From the NCBI GenBank assembly GCA_002693605.1, contig NZQO01000057.1:1-9879 (forward strand): a stretch of DNA of 9,879 nt. Reading direction: 5' to 3'. Shown piece by piece: positions 1 to 6,393 of the stretch. The position numbers and the translations under genes are program-made. Every line of letters starts with the position of its first letter. Position 1 is the first letter of the stretch. The stretch is from Flavobacteriaceae bacterium (lineage in GTDB: Bacteria > Bacteroidota > Bacteroidia > Flavobacteriales > Flavobacteriaceae). Under the pieces are notes generated by a model that worked only from the letters and a program-made list of their open reading frames with translations, did no database searches and was not told the origin of the DNA.

Positions 1-467
1 ATGGCTTCGCCCTGGGCGGCGGTCTCGAACTAGCCATGGCGGCACATTTTAGGACCGCTAGTGAAAATGCGAAGATGGGATTGCCCGAAGTCTCCCTAGG
101 GGTAATTCCGGGTTATGGAGGTACCCAGCGCCTACCCGAATTGGTAGGAAAGGGCAGGGCCATGGAGCTGATCATGACGGCCGGGATGATAGATGCCGCA
201 CAAGCCCTCCAATACGGGTTGGTTAACCATGTAACCTCGCAAAATGAGCTCTTGGAGTTTACGCAAACCATCGCAAAGAAGATAATGAATAATTCATCTG
301 TCGCAATTGCCGCTGCCATTAGTTCTATCAACGCGGGTTACGAGGAAGGTGAAAACGGCTACGAGACCGAAATTACCGAATTCGGTAAATGCTTCGGAAC
401 GGCCGATTTCAAGGAAGGTACCCAAGCGTTCCTTAAAAAGCGAAGGGTTAAATTCCCTGGAAAATAA
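1..467 (+). CDS. enoyl-CoA hydratase/isomerase (crotonase family), 5'-truncated by the window edge
   Basis: This is the C-terminal 154 residues of a crotonase-fold enzyme, read in the frame whose first complete codon is base 3; it is open upstream and ends at TAA 465-467. Family members are about 260 residues, so roughly 100 N-terminal residues lie outside. The visible part opens with GFALGGGLELAM, the oxyanion-hole and active-site segment, and continues to LPEVSLGVIPGYGGTQRL. The two glutamates (visible residues 9 and 29, exactly 20 apart) correspond to Glu144 and Glu164 of rat mitochondrial enoyl-CoA hydratase, so both acid/base residues are kept and hydration of trans-2-enoyl-CoA is the likely reaction, in fatty-acid or amino-acid breakdown in the cytoplasm. 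The ATG at base 36 lies inside the active-site segment and is not the start. The exact substrate cannot be told. A terminator follows at 511-550. Confidence 0.93.
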   Translation, partial: GFALGGGLELAMAAHFRTASENAKMGLPEVSLGVIPGYGGTQRLPELVGKGRAMELIMTAGMIDAAQALQYGLVNHVTSQNELLEFTQTIAKKIMNNSSVAIAAAISSINAGYEEGENGYETEITEFGKCFGTADFKEGTQAFLKKRRVKFPGK

Positions 468-478
468 CTAGGAAATAG

Positions 479-503
479 TCCAATTAAAATTGGAATAATT
501 CCA
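479..503. promoter_or_regulatory. two overlapping palindromes, possible operator
   Basis: TCCAATT-AA-AATTGGA (479-494) has 7-base arms, and TGGAAT-A-ATTCCA (491-503) has 6-base arms; they share bases 491-494. They lie between the hydratase stop and the -7 box of the radical SAM gene, and the shared part touches its putative -33 TTG (490-492). They could be a protein-binding site. The region is AT-rich, so chance palindromes are possible. Confidence 0.25.
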
Positions 504-521
504 TATTTATAAATAACTTTG
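490..521 (+). promoter_or_regulatory. Bacteroidota-type promoter for the radical SAM gene
   Basis: TAACTTTG at 514-521 matches the TAnnTTTG -7 consensus exactly. A TTG at 490-492 stands 21 bases upstream, at the long end of the usual -33 spacing. Transcription would begin near 526-530, giving a leader of about 20-25 bases without Shine-Dalgarno. The -7 box is also part of the left arm of the terminator hairpin (511-526). Confidence 0.55.
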
Positions 522-550
522 GAACGTCGAATCGTTTCAAAGTTATTTTT
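511..550 (+). terminator. intrinsic terminator of the enoyl-CoA hydratase gene
   Basis: Bases 511-526 pair with 533-548 to give a 16-base-pair stem with one G-T wobble (522/537) and a six-base loop (TCGAAT). The T-run at 546-550 follows directly. It starts 43 bases after the hydratase stop and its last T is adjacent to the ATG of the next gene (551). An intrinsic terminator is the natural reading, though the stem is AT-rich in its outer part. Confidence 0.75.
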
Positions 551-1627
551 ATGTCTCAATACCACCCAAACATAAAGGGTCGTGGTGCTCAAAAACAAGT
601 GCACAACAGATTTTTTGAATTGAGCCACGAGCTGCGGGACGATTTTCTCAATTACTGCAATGCCGAAAATGAGGAGGCACAATCTAACCGCACCAATTTT
701 ATCGAAGTTTTTCCGAAGTCTTTCGTCAACCGAGTAGACAGTCCCGATGTGGGCATGGGGTATTCCGCCAATCCATACCAGGGATGTGAGCACGGCTGCG
801 TGTACTGCTACGCTAGAAACAGCCACGAGTATTGGGGCTACGGGGCCGGCCTCGATTTTGAGCGTACCATCTTGGTGAAGAAAAAGGCCCCCTCTTTATT
901 GGAGAAAAAAATAACGGCTAAATCGTGGATGGGAGACACAATCGTTTTTTCGGGAAATACCGATTGCTACCAGCCGGTGGAGCGAAAGCTTGAAATTACC
1001 CGCCAATGCCTCGAGGTAATGCTGAAGTGGAAGCATCCCACCGGAATTATCACCAAGAATGCTTTAATATTGCGCGATCTGGACATTTTAAAGGAACTGG
1101 CCAGGTACAATCTAATTTCGGTAAATATTTCCATTACCTCACTGGAGGAAGGCACACGTAGACTGCTGGAACCGCGTACTGCAAGTATCGAGCAACGCCT
1201 CAAAACGGTACGGGTGCTGTCCGAAAACGGAATTCCGGTACGGGTAATGATGGCACCCATTATTCCCAGTTTAAACAGTCACGAAATTTTGCCCTTGGTA
1301 CGGATGGTGAGCAAACTCGGGGCCTTAGATGTGGCTTATACCGTGGTACGGTTAAATGGCCAGATTGCCGAGATATTCAGTGATTGGGCGCGCAAGACCA
1401 TTCCCGATCGGGCCGAGCGTATTCTCAACCAGATTGCCGAATGTCACGGGGGCACGCTAAACGACAGTCAATACGGAAGGCGCATGCGCGGTGAAGGCGT
1501 ATTTGCCGAACAGATTAAGAAAACAATGGAAATTGCCAAAAAGAAATATTTAGGGGGCGAAAAACTGCTGGCATTGGATAAGAGCCATTATCTGCAGCTG
1601 AAAAATCCGCAGATGCGTCTTTTCTAA
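551..1627 (+). CDS. PA0069-family radical SAM protein (spore photoproduct lyase-like superfamily)
   Basis: A complete 358-residue cytoplasmic protein. NPYQGCEHGCVYCYARN (74-90) holds the CxxxCxxC triad, Cys79, Cys83 and Cys86, which binds the 4Fe-4S cluster used to cleave S-adenosylmethionine. Downstream, SGNTDCYQPVERK (134-146), ITKNALILRD (167-176) and VNISITSLEE (191-200) fit the repeating strands of a radical SAM barrel. The N-terminus with KGRGAQKQVHNRFFE (9-23) and the full length match the group annotated as PA0069/Rv2578c-like. To my knowledge no substrate is established for that group; the resemblance to spore photoproduct lyase is at superfamily level only and should not be taken as DNA repair. 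The ATG at 551 is chosen because no in-frame ATG, GTG or TTG lies between it and the upstream in-frame stop at 485-487. It has its own promoter and lies 83 bases after the hydratase, so it is probably not in one operon with it. Confidence 0.9.
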   Translation: MSQYHPNIKGRGAQKQVHNRFFELSHELRDDFLNYCNAENEEAQSNRTNFIEVFPKSFVNRVDSPDVGMGYSANPYQGCEHGCVYCYARNSHEYWGYGAGLDFERTILVKKKAPSLLEKKITAKSWMGDTIVFSGNTDCYQPVERKLEITRQCLEVMLKWKHPTGIITKNALILRDLDILKELARYNLISVNISITSLEEGTRRLLEPRTASIEQRLKTVRVLSENGIPVRVMMAPIIPSLNSHEILPLVRMVSKLGALDVAYTVVRLNGQIAEIFSDWARKTIPDRAERILNQIAECHGGTLNDSQYGRRMRGEGVFAEQIKKTMEIAKKKYLGGEKLLALDKSHYLQLKNPQMRLF

Positions 1628-1672
1628 AATAGCGTACCGTAAACAGGCTCAGTCTTTTAAATGGTTCGATTT

Positions 1673-1701
1673 TTGATTATATTGAATTCGGGTAATTTTT
1701 G
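1673..1701 (+). promoter_or_regulatory. possible promoter for the barrel-less plug protein
   Basis: TTG at 1673-1675 is followed after 17 bases by TAATTTTTG (1693-1701). This resembles TAnnTTTG but has one extra base between TA and TTTG. It would give a leader of about 12-15 bases before the ATG at 1720. The match is imperfect, so this is tentative. Confidence 0.35.
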
Positions 1702-1719
1702 CCTAAAAAAATCGCTGCT

Positions 1720-3420
1720 ATGAAAACTATATTGAAGCTAATTGCACTATTACTGTGGTGTGCCCCCTTGTTGCACGCCCAGGATCGAAATCTGCTTATC
1801 CAGGGAACGGTTACCTCCATGCCCGATAACCAACCCATCGCCAATGCGGTGGTAACCATTAAAGATACCTTTATTGAGACCGAAACTGGTGCGAACGGCG
1901 TGTTTACGTTGTCCGTTGCGCCCGGTGACCAATTATTGGTCAATGCGCTTTTGATGTATCCTAAAACGGTTATGGTTTCTACTAACGAACAGCCCTTAGA
2001 GATACGGATGCAGTACAACGCAGAGGTGCTGGAGGCCATTACCGTTCGCGAAAGGCAAGAGAAGGAAGAATACGTAGAAAAAGATTTCAACAAGAGAAAC
2101 AAAAATGAGGTAGGATATTCTTACGAAGACGTACAGACACGATTTATCAACGGCGTAGATGTAGATCTATACACGGTAGCGAAAAAAATACCCATGCTAG
2201 ATGTGGTAGGCAATCCGCAGGAAGGACAAGTAGTCTATAATTCAAGGATGAGGGGAGCCTTGGGCGGTAGCAAGGTTCCCATACAGGTTGTGGTCGATGG
2301 CATTCCGGTCGATCAAAACGCTTTGGGCTTTATCGACCCAAGACAGGTTACCAATATGACTGTGTACCGAAGTTTGGCAGCGACTGTAAAGTACGGTGCG
2401 TTCGGTGCAGGGGGTGTTATTAGCATTACCACGACCAACTCCGGCGATATTCGAAGCAGCCGAAAAAAAACGCCCTCCTTGTTGGTTAAGGGCAACAACT
2501 ATAATGAAGGTATTTTACCTATTTCAGATAATATTACTATTTCCTCTGCTCCGTCTATGCAGGAAATTAGGAAATCCCCAACCCTTTCCGAAGCGCAAAG
2601 AACCTATAATGAGCAACGCGACCAACCCGAAACCCGGAACTTAGTCTATTATCTCGATATGGCGAACTACTTTTCCAAATGGGGTGCTGTTTACGAGTAT
2701 AGGGTGTTATCGGATCTGTTTAGGCAAGCGAATAACAATCCGCGCATTTTGCGGGCCATTGCGTTTGAGCTAGAAGAGAAAGGCCATTTGGCACAAGCTA
2801 CTTTCGTTATGGAAAAACTTTTGGAGGTACATCCAGATAACATCCAAGCCTATCGCGATGTCGCACGGCTATATGCGGCCACGGGGCGGTACAAGCTTGC
2901 AACGGCGCTGTATAAGCAAATGATATATAACACGGTGCCCAATCTAGATTTTGAGCCCATTCACCCTATCGTCTTCAACGAGTTTAGGCACCTAATCGCC
3001 AACCATAAGAGTAAGATAGATTTCAGGGGAATTCCAAATGAGTTCCTTTCGGTCAATTTCAAAAAAGATATACGCATCGTTTTGGAATATACCAATCCGC
3101 TGGCCGAATTTGAGGTGCAATTTGTTAGCCCAACTAAGAAATACTTCACTTGGCGCCATTCGGCTTTTTACAATGAGGACGTTATAGAAGATGAAATTTC
3201 AAAAGGTTATGCAATTAAGGAATTTACGATCGAGGATGCCGACTTCGGAAATTGGCTCGTAAACGTAAAAAGTATAGACGGCAACACCGGCGCCATCCCT
3301 ACCTTGCTGAAATATACCATCTACCAGGATTATGGGCTGCCCACCGAAACCAAGGAGATAAAAGTAATTAATCTCGCGAATCAATCGGAAAAAGGTACGC
3401 TCGATACGTTCATCTATTAA
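1720..3420 (+). CDS. secreted TonB-plug-domain protein without beta-barrel, with TPR-like and DUF2135-like C-terminal regions
   Basis: A 566-residue protein. A Sec signal peptide (MKTILKLIALLLWCAPLLHA, cleavage about residue 20) is followed by a carboxypeptidase-regulatory-like beta-sandwich (about 26-98; IQGTVTSMPDNQPIANAVV). A TonB-receptor plug-like domain covers about 140-240, with VVVDGIPVD (191-199) and KYGAFGAGGVISITT (224-238), both typical plug motifs. No outer-membrane barrel follows. Instead there is a polar linker, then paired helices (306-405) that read as TPR-like repeats (HLAQATFVMEKLLEVHPDN). The C-terminal section (447-566) starts IRIVLEYTNPLAEFEVQFVSP and ends in a pattern resembling DUF2135/YfaP beta-sandwiches. 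The gene ends at TAA with no barrel-coding sequence downstream, so it is not a broken receptor. ATG 1720 is preferred to the upstream TTG at 1699 because it starts the signal peptide directly. The Cys in the signal peptide does not sit in a good lipobox. Periplasmic or cell-envelope location is inferred; function unknown. Confidence 0.8.
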   Translation: MKTILKLIALLLWCAPLLHAQDRNLLIQGTVTSMPDNQPIANAVVTIKDTFIETETGANGVFTLSVAPGDQLLVNALLMYPKTVMVSTNEQPLEIRMQYNAEVLEAITVRERQEKEEYVEKDFNKRNKNEVGYSYEDVQTRFINGVDVDLYTVAKKIPMLDVVGNPQEGQVVYNSRMRGALGGSKVPIQVVVDGIPVDQNALGFIDPRQVTNMTVYRSLAATVKYGAFGAGGVISITTTNSGDIRSSRKKTPSLLVKGNNYNEGILPISDNITISSAPSMQEIRKSPTLSEAQRTYNEQRDQPETRNLVYYLDMANYFSKWGAVYEYRVLSDLFRQANNNPRILRAIAFELEEKGHLAQATFVMEKLLEVHPDNIQAYRDVARLYAATGRYKLATALYKQMIYNTVPNLDFEPIHPIVFNEFRHLIANHKSKIDFRGIPNEFLSVNFKKDIRIVLEYTNPLAEFEVQFVSPTKKYFTWRHSAFYNEDVIEDEISKGYAIKEFTIEDADFGNWLVNVKSIDGNTGAIPTLLKYTIYQDYGLPTETKEIKVINLANQSEKGTLDTFIY

Positions 3421-3569
3421 TGTTCCGTAAGGCAGTACTATTGAAACGTAACCGGTCTTCTAAATTGGTATATTCACGCCTTAGCGAAAATCGTCCTTGG
3501 GCGGGGATTTATTTAGGCAACAGGTTCGTGTAGCTTCACTAACACTTTAAGTAAGCCGTGTAGCTGCCA

Positions 3570-4229
3570 TCAACGTCTTCCTTCCCATTCGGCATAAAAC
3601 TGCGCGAGAAATTGCTCCATAAACTCATGCCGCTCTTGGGCCAACCTTTTTCCGGTTTCGGTGTGCATCCTGTCCTTAAGCAACAGTAACTTTTCGTAGA
3701 AATGGTTGATCGTTGGCGCAGTTGAGGCCTTGTATTCTGCGGCTGTCATGCGCTCTTGCGGAAGTATTTCCGGATCGTATAGCTTTCGGTTTTTGAAGCC
3801 GCCGTAGTTGAAGGTGCGCGCTATGCCAATGGCGCCAATGGCATCGAGGCGGTCGGCATCCTGCACAATTTCTAGTTCCCTGGAGGTAAACTGAAGGGAC
3901 CTGTTTCCACCCTTGAAGGAAATATTTTCGATAATTGCAACCACGTGGTCTAAAGTGGGCCGTGGCACTTTTTTAGCTAACAAGAATTCTCGGGCGGTGC
4001 GGGGACCAATTTCCTCATCGCCGTCGTGGAACTTGCTGTCGGCAATGTCGTGGAGTAGGGCTGCGAGCTGAACCACCAACTCGTCCGCCTTCTCATCTTT
4101 CAGGATAAGCATGGCGTTTTTGAATACCCGCTCGGTGTGGAACCAGTCGTGGCCGCCCTCGGCGTTTATCAGTTCGTCTTTCACGAACTGAATCGTATTC
4201 GAAATAAGTGGGTCGTTTTGGACTTCCAT
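3570..4229 (-). CDS. HD-domain metal-dependent phosphohydrolase, YedJ-like
   Basis: A 219-residue cytoplasmic protein of the HD superfamily. The metal ligands are visible: His27 and His31 in GGHDWFHTERV, the His60-Asp61 doublet in LLHDIADSKF, and Asp124/Asp126 in IVQDADRLDAIGAIGIAR. The last motif, the C-terminal NHFYEKLLLLKDRMHTETGK stretch (175-194) and the length match Escherichia coli YedJ-type proteins. HD proteins hydrolyse phosphate esters of nucleotides or related compounds; the substrate of this branch is not established to my knowledge. The start ATG (4227-4229) shares one base with the stop of the upstream acyltransferase gene (TGATG), so the two are co-transcribed and probably translationally coupled. 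No terminator is apparent in the 149 bases between its stop and the convergent plug-protein gene. Confidence 0.9.
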   Translation of the reverse strand: MEVQNDPLISNTIQFVKDELINAEGGHDWFHTERVFKNAMLILKDEKADELVVQLAALLHDIADSKFHDGDEEIGPRTAREFLLAKKVPRPTLDHVVAIIENISFKGGNRSLQFTSRELEIVQDADRLDAIGAIGIARTFNYGGFKNRKLYDPEILPQERMTAAEYKASTAPTINHFYEKLLLLKDRMHTETGKRLAQERHEFMEQFLAQFYAEWEGRR

Positions 4230-4972
4230 CAGTGTTTGATCGAATCTTTAATGGTAGTCTCTACGATTTCGATCAGGGCATCGGGTGCGTGGTTGGAAAC
4301 CTTGATGGATGGGTGCACCTCTATGTTCATTGAGATTCCCAAGGGAATGGGAAACATTCCGTACTGCTGTAATTTCCAGGAATGGCTAATGCTTACCGGG
4401 AGCACGTACGCATTGGGCGCTTTTTTGAACAGGGTGAGAAGTCCTGTTTGCCGGAAGGGTTTTGGTTGGCCGTCGCGGCTTCGCGTACCTTCGGGGAAGA
4501 TTACCACACTGCGGTTGTGCTCGCTTACGTAACGCGCTATCTTAATGATTTCGCCGGCGGCCTGCCTAGGGTTTTTTCGGTCTATCAGCACGCTTCCGCC
4601 GTATTTGAGGTTATATGAAATGGACGGAATATTCTTGCCGAGTTCGATCTTGGAAATAAACTTGGGGTGGTACTTGCGCAAAAACCAGATAATGGGCGGG
4701 ATATCCCACATGCTCTGGTGATTAGCCACCATAATTATAGGTACGTTATTGGGGATGCTGCTATTTATAGTCACATGAAACGACGTGCCCAGCAGGTTTA
4801 GGCACCGAAGAATGATCCAGTTGAAATAATCGACGCTCTTTTTATGCGCGTGGTACCCGAAAACGTTGTAACAAACCCACTGTACGGGATGAAACACCAG
4901 CATATTAATGCCGAATAAAAAATAAAAGAGTACCGAAGCAGGATAGCTGGCAAGTTTGGCGATTTGTTTCAT
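4229..4972 (-). CDS. lysophospholipid acyltransferase, PlsC-like (1-acyl-glycerol-3-phosphate acyltransferase family)
   Basis: A 247-residue protein with the acyltransferase motifs in order. NHQSMWD (84-90) holds the catalytic His85 and Asp90 of the HxxxxD motif. KFISKIELGKNIPSI (104-118) is the second block. VIFPEGTRSRDG (157-168) is the glycerol-phosphate-binding block, and YVLPVSI (189-195) the fourth. A hydrophobic N-terminal stretch (about 9-39) suggests attachment to the inner membrane, as in PlsC enzymes that transfer an acyl chain to the sn-2 position of lysophosphatidic acid. Length is usual for the family. It could instead acylate another lysolipid, since Bacteroidota genomes carry several paralogues. 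It is the first gene of a two-gene minus-strand unit with the HD phosphohydrolase, which overlaps it by one base. Its promoter candidate overlaps the terminator of the bacilliredoxin gene upstream. Confidence 0.92.
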   Translation of the reverse strand: MKQIAKLASYPASVLFYFLFGINMLVFHPVQWVCYNVFGYHAHKKSVDYFNWIILRCLNLLGTSFHVTINSSIPNNVPIIMVANHQSMWDIPPIIWFLRKYHPKFISKIELGKNIPSISYNLKYGGSVLIDRKNPRQAAGEIIKIARYVSEHNRSVVIFPEGTRSRDGQPKPFRQTGLLTLFKKAPNAYVLPVSISHSWKLQQYGMFPIPLGISMNIEVHPSIKVSNHAPDALIEIVETTIKDSIKH

Positions 4973-4995
4973 AATAAGGAACCGGGTTCTCTTTT

Positions 4996-5003
4996 CAAAA
5001 ATA
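4996..5003 (-). promoter_or_regulatory. -7 box for the acyltransferase-HD operon
   Basis: On the minus strand this reads TATTTTTG, an exact TAnnTTTG match, 23 bases before the acyltransferase ATG (4972). It would give a leader of about 15-20 bases. No good TTG is present at the expected -33 distance, so the promoter is only half supported. The same bases form the T-tract of the bacilliredoxin terminator. Confidence 0.4.
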
Positions 5004-5037
5004 GAAAACCGTTTCCAAATAACTTCAGAAACGGTTT
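4996..5037 (-). terminator. intrinsic terminator of the bacilliredoxin gene
   Basis: GAAACGGTTT (5028-5037) and AAACCGTTTC (5006-5015) form a perfect 10-base-pair stem with a 12-base loop. On the minus strand it is followed by TCTATTTTTG. It lies 37 bases past the bacilliredoxin stop (5075). On the plus strand the right arm is followed only by a broken T stretch, so the minus orientation is the better one. Confidence 0.72.
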
Positions 5038-5074
5038 CATTTTAAGTTTCAAATTGCCTTACGGCGATGGAAAT

Positions 5075-5485
5075 CTAACAATATTCGTTGTAAGCGCCCT
5101 TTAAATTTTCGGCAATCATATCGGCCGGTCGGCCCTCAATATGGTGGCGCTCCAGCATGTGTACCAGTTCGCCATCCTTGAACAGGGCCATGGAAGGTGA
5201 ACTTGGAGGAAAGGGCACCATCTGTGCTCTTGCAGCGTCTACCGCTTCACGGTCAACCCCCGCAAAAACGGTAACCAAATGGTCTGGTGTTTTAGTGTTT
5301 TGCAATGACATGCGCGCCCCTGGGCGGGCATTCGCAGCCGCACAACCGCAAACCGAATTCACCACTACCAAGGTAGTGCCTTCCTTCGAGAGTGCCTGTT
5401 GCACCTCCTCGGAGGTGAAAAGTTCCGAAAATCCAATATTCGTAAGATCTTCGCGCATAGGTTTTACTAATTCTGGTGGATACAT
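5075..5485 (-). CDS. BrxA/BrxB-family bacilliredoxin (YphP/YqiW family)
   Basis: A 136-residue thioredoxin-fold protein matching the bacilliredoxin family along its whole length. VVVNSVCGCAAANARPGAR (40-58) holds the CGC active site with Cys46 and Cys48. SSPSMALFKDGELVHMLERH (94-113) is the conserved strand-helix segment, and the chain ends in a Cys (136), as in Bacillus subtilis BrxA/BrxB. In the characterised Bacillus proteins these enzymes remove bacillithiol from mixed disulfides on proteins after oxidative stress, acting in the cytoplasm. A bacilliredoxin suggests that this organism makes bacillithiol, which is reported for some Bacteroidota; the biosynthesis genes are not in this window. 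It is a single-gene unit with its own promoter (5517-5524) and terminator (4996-5037), and divergent from the J-domain gene. Confidence 0.94.
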   Translation of the reverse strand: MYPPELVKPMREDLTNIGFSELFTSEEVQQALSKEGTTLVVVNSVCGCAAANARPGARMSLQNTKTPDHLVTVFAGVDREAVDAARAQMVPFPPSSPSMALFKDGELVHMLERHHIEGRPADMIAENLKGAYNEYC

Positions 5486-5516
5486 AGCTCTGATTTTTTA
5501 TTTTTCTTCCTGATTA

Positions 5517-5524
5517 CAAAGATA
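5517..5524 (-). promoter_or_regulatory. -7 box for the bacilliredoxin gene
   Basis: On the minus strand this reads TATCTTTG, an exact match to TAnnTTTG, 31 bases before the ATG (5485). The leader would be about 25 bases and very AT-rich. No TTG is seen at the usual -33 distance. A tandem AACGATT (5546-5552 and 5554-5560) lies just upstream, with no assigned role. Confidence 0.5.
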
Positions 5525-5610
5525 GGTATTTCAAGGCGATATGGGAACGATTTAACGATTAGAAGGAAGAGCAAGGGTGGATAAGAGGGTGCTGCTTTGT
5601 TAGCAATGTG

Positions 5611-5618
5611 TATCTTTG
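5611..5618 (+). promoter_or_regulatory. -7 box for the TerB/J-domain gene
   Basis: TATCTTTG matches TAnnTTTG exactly, 33 bases before the ATG at 5652. The nearest upstream TTG (5597-5599) is only 11 bases away, too close for a -33 element. The leader is AT-rich and has no Shine-Dalgarno sequence. Confidence 0.5.
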
Positions 5619-5651
5619 CGCTTTCAAAAAAATCAATAAATATTTCAGCTT

Positions 5652-6392
5652 ATGATCCGTTGGCTTGGAGCTTTCATAGGATTTCTTTTTTACCGCTTTC
5701 CGGGCGCCATTGTGGGTTTCCTGTTGGGAAGTTTAATAGATAACATGTTCGGCCGAAAGTCGGCGAGTACGTTTCAGCAGGTTTTTCAGCAGCAGCGATC
5801 TGACAGGGTTACCCCTGCCGATTTTGAACTCAACTTACTTTCGTTGGCTTCCTTGGTTATCAAGGCAGACGGCAGCGTTAGCCAGCAGGAGCTCGACTAT
5901 GTACGGCAATATTTCGTACAGGCCTATGGCAGGGACCGTGCCAATGCCACCTTTAGGATGTTCAATGAGGTCATCAAGAAGCGGGAAATCTCTGCACCGC
6001 ATATTTGCGGAATGTTGCGACAGCGTATGCGGTATGAGTCGCGGCTGCAGGTAATCCACTTTCTATTTAGCATTGCAAATGCCGATGGCGCGGTAAGCGA
6101 GGCCGAAGTGAGAAAGATATTGGAGATAGCGGGTTACCTTGCTATAAACCAGCGCGATTTTGAGAGCATCAAGGCGATGTTCTTCAAGAATCCGGATAGT
6201 GCCTATAAGATTTTGGAAATTGACCGCACGGCCTCTACGGCCGAAATCAAATCGGCGTATCGCACCATGGTTAAGAAATATCATCCAGACAAGCTTCAGC
6301 ATATGGACGAGGCATACCGAAAGGGCGCCGAGGAGAAATTCCGAAAGGTGCAGGAAGCGTATGAACAACTTCAAAAGGAACGCGGATTTTAA
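5652..6392 (+). CDS. membrane-anchored TerB/J-domain co-chaperone, DjlA-like
   Basis: A 246-residue protein with the DjlA domain order. The N-terminus (about 3-33) is a hydrophobic segment rich in glycine ([21 protein letters not shown]) that should anchor it in the inner membrane. The TerB/DjlA-N helical domain covers about 55-178; its two acidic loops are visible as [10 protein letters not shown] (71-80) and [10 protein letters not shown] (143-152), likely metal-binding. The C-terminal J domain (about 182-246) has the HPD triplet at 211-213 in KKYHPDKLQ, preceded by [12 protein letters not shown], which is needed to stimulate the ATPase of a DnaK partner. E. coli DjlA (271 residues) has the same layout and acts with DnaK at the inner face of the membrane; its clients here are unknown. 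It is monocistronic, and its TAA ends one base before the stop of the convergent TonB receptor. Confidence 0.9.
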   Translation: MIRWLGAFIGFLFYRFPGAIVGFLLGSLIDNMFGRKSASTFQQVFQQQRSDRVTPADFELNLLSLASLVIKADGSVSQQELDYVRQYFVQAYGRDRANATFRMFNEVIKKREISAPHICGMLRQRMRYESRLQVIHFLFSIANADGAVSEAEVRKILEIAGYLAINQRDFESIKAMFFKNPDSAYKILEIDRTASTAEIKSAYRTMVKKYHPDKLQHMDEAYRKGAEEKFRKVQEAYEQLQKERGF

Positions 6393-6393
6393 C

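Noticed and set aside
36..467. ATG at 36 as the start of a short enoyl-CoA hydratase
   Set aside because: The reading frame is open to base 3 and those codons encode GFALGGGLELA, the conserved active-site segment, so the gene continues upstream of the window.
1699..1719. TTG at 1699 as the start of the plug protein
   Set aside because: It would add seven residues in front of a normal signal peptide and overlaps the candidate -7 box; ATG 1720 fits better.
1720..3420. Reading the plug protein as a truncated or frameshifted TonB receptor
   Set aside because: The frame stays open through well-formed helical and beta-rich regions to a normal stop, and no barrel-like sequence follows in any frame.
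3428..3483. TAAGGC/GCCTTA inverted pair as a terminator of the plug gene
   Set aside because: Six-base arms 44 bases apart with no T-tract after them are too weak for an intrinsic terminator.
3527..3565. Nine-base direct repeat CGTGTAGCT at 3527-3535 and 3557-3565 in the convergent intergenic region
   Set aside because: Only two copies 30 bases apart, with no matching third copy or inverted arrangement; could easily be chance. The rest of 3421-3569 shows no convincing hairpin, promoter or RNA gene.
4979..4989. GAACC-C-GGTTC palindrome just before the acyltransferase start
   Set aside because: Eleven bases with five-base arms; too short to claim as operator or attenuator without conservation data.
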